The notes under the pieces: model-generated
What the model was told of the DNA's origin: nothing
The model's database searches: none
The model's input: only the letters and a program-made list of their open reading frames with translations
DNA from: an uncultured Desulfobulbus sp.
GTDB taxonomy: Bacteria; Desulfobacterota; Desulfobulbia; Desulfobulbales; Desulfobulbaceae
Assembly: GCA_946539945.1 (NCBI GenBank)
Contig: CAMNHX010000149.1
Coordinates: 1 to 5,152, forward strand
Direction: 5' to 3'
DNA: 5,152 nucleotides
In this document: one piece after another, positions 4,096 to 5,152 of the stretch
Numbering within the stretch: position 1 is the first letter of the stretch
How the letters are laid out: every line of letters begins with the position of its first letter
Program-made: the position numbers and the translations under genes

Positions 4096-5152
4096 ATGCG
4101 TATTCTGTACTATGACTGCTTTTCAGGCATCAGCGGCGATATGAACCTGGCTGCACTTTTGGCCCTGGGCGTGGATCCCGGACATCTACAGGCTGAACTG
4201 GCAAAGCTGGGCTTGGACGATGAATTTTCGCTGCACATCAGCCGGGAAACCCGAAGCGGCATTCAGGGGCTGCGGGTGGACGTTCTTCTGCGCAATAACG
4301 AGCAGGAACACGGCACAGCGCAAGGCCATGAAGAACACCATGCGCACGCCGAGCACGCGCACCCCCATTACGAAGAGCACGCCGGGCATCATCACGATCA
4401 CAAAGACCATGCCGGGCATCACCATCATGGACACGGAGACCATCACCATCACGGAGACGAAGACCACGCCGGGCATCATCACGACCACGAAGACCATGCA
4501 CACCACCATCATCATGGCCGCAACTTTGCGGAGATTCGGGCGCTGATCGAAGCGTCTGCACTGGAAGCGGCAGTCAAAGAGACTGCCCTGACCATTTTCC
4601 AGAAAGTGGCTGAAGCCGAGGCCCAAGTCCACGGTAAGGCGATAGATGAGGTGCATTTTCACGAGGTCGGCGGTGTGGACTCCATTGTTGACATCGTGGG
4701 TGCAGCCATCTGCCTGCACAGCTTGCAGGTGGAGGAGGTCTGGTCTGGCGTGCCGGAATTGGGCGGGGGTTTTGTCCGCTGTGCGCATGGACTCATGCCA
4801 GTGCCTGCGCCAGCCACAGAAGCCATTCTGCACGGCCTGCCTACGCGGCGCGGCGGTGCGGACTTTGAATGTACCACGCCCACAGGAGCGGCCATTCTGG
4901 CGGCAACTGTGAGCCGCTTCATCGATGCGCCGCTGCTGACCGTGGAGAAGAGCGGTTACGGTATTGGGCATCATGCAGACGGGGAGCGCCCCAACCTGCT
5001 GCGCGTGCAGCTTGCCGAAACCTCGATTCCTGCCGGCCAGGGCGGGGCGGAAACTGTGGCGGCCCGGCTTGTGCAGTGCAATTTGGACGACATGAGCGGT
5101 GAAGAGATCGGCGCTTTAATGGACCTGCTTCTGGCAGAAGGCGCGATGCACG
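4096..5152 (+). CDS. larC: Nickel-pincer cofactor biosynthesis protein LarC (nickel chelatase), 3' end outside window
   Basis: LarC inserts nickel, with CTP hydrolysis, into the pyridinium bis-thiocarboxylate mononucleotide made by LarB and LarE, completing the cofactor of LarA-type lactate racemases. The frame has no stop to the window end; 352 residues are visible, most of a protein usually about 400-430 long. Seen: N-terminal MRILYYDCFSGISGDM; a His-rich segment at residues 72-140 (34 His in 69); EVHFHEVGGVDSIVDIVGA (185-203); TPTGAAIL (261-268); SGYGIGHHADGERPNLLRV (286-304); and NLDDMSGEEIG (329-339). These are LarC (DUF111) landmarks. In Lactobacillus plantarum LarC is made from larC1 and larC2 by ribosomal frameshifting; here both parts read through in one frame. 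The His-rich segment should bind Ni or other metals, perhaps for storage or delivery (inference). larA, larB and larE are not in the window. Linkage to gpmI may be transcriptional or only positional. Confidence 0.95.
   Translation, partial: MRILYYDCFSGISGDMNLAALLALGVDPGHLQAELAKLGLDDEFSLHISRETRSGIQGLRVDVLLRNNEQEHGTAQGHEEHHAHAEHAHPHYEEHAGHHHDHKDHAGHHHHGHGDHHHHGDEDHAGHHHDHEDHAHHHHHGRNFAEIRALIEASALEAAVKETALTIFQKVAEAEAQVHGKAIDEVHFHEVGGVDSIVDIVGAAICLHSLQVEEVWSGVPELGGGFVRCAHGLMPVPAPATEAILHGLPTRRGGADFECTTPTGAAILAATVSRFIDAPLLTVEKSGYGIGHHADGERPNLLRVQLAETSIPAGQGGAETVAARLVQCNLDDMSGEEIGALMDLLLAEGAMH
4375..4500 (+). repeat. Internal repeat within the His-rich part of larC
   Basis: The 39 bases at 4375-4413 recur at 4462-4500 with four differences, encoding EHAGHHHDHKDHA and DHAGHHHDHEDHA (residues 94-106 and 123-135). 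The stretch between them is also CAT/CAC-rich. The segment probably grew by in-frame duplication, and its length is likely to vary between strains. Two of the four changes are coding and conservative in charge or acidic character apart from Lys to Glu. Confidence 0.75.

Noticed and set aside
4186..4974. A 262-codon minus-strand frame with runs of Met and Val opposite larC
   Set aside because: The Met/Val-rich part is just the complement of the CAT/CAC histidine codons. LarC motifs on the + strand continue on both sides.

Overview
The window joins two kinds of DNA. The left part (about 1-2320) is mostly AT-rich and mosaic. It holds the 3' part of a DNA cytosine-5 methyltransferase gene, a membrane acyltransferase of the acyltransferase-3 family, and a non-coding block of about 360 bases full of small repeats and stem-loops. 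The right part (about 2323-5152) has even, GC-richer composition (57% in one line counted). It holds two housekeeping or metabolic genes in the same direction: gpmI (cofactor-independent phosphoglycerate mutase, complete) and larC (nickel-pincer cofactor nickel chelatase, cut by the window end). All four genes are on the + strand.

The most informative structure is a direct repeat that explains the junction. The gpmI leader, ribosome binding site, start codon and first codons (2323-2406) occur a second time at 716-799, gap-free at an offset of 1607 bases, with 68 of 84 positions identical by my hand count. The left copy begins inside the last codons of the methyltransferase and runs into the leader of the acyltransferase. 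It encodes an 18-codon gpmI-like stub instead of gpmI. The acyltransferase plus the repeat-rich block therefore sits between two copies of the gpmI start region. This fits accessory DNA inserted or recombined at a hot spot just upstream of gpmI. No integrase, transposase or other mobility gene is visible in the window.

Within the repeat, four of the differences between the copies fall as two compensating pairs that keep a small hairpin, a hint that the gpmI leader has a conserved RNA structure.

Functionally, the methyltransferase (restriction-modification or orphan modification) and the acyltransferase (probably acylation of a surface glycan or lipid) look like strain-variable genes involved in phage interaction or surface variation. 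GpmI acts in glycolysis and gluconeogenesis. LarC completes the nickel-pincer nucleotide used by LarA-type lactate racemases, and here carries a very His-rich segment. The organism is probably a Gram-negative, anaerobic-type bacterium. A Desulfovibrio-like sulfate reducer is my best guess, from overall impression and the lactate link, but nothing in the window proves it. I see no clearly new multi-gene system; the duplicated gpmI leader is the lead most worth following.
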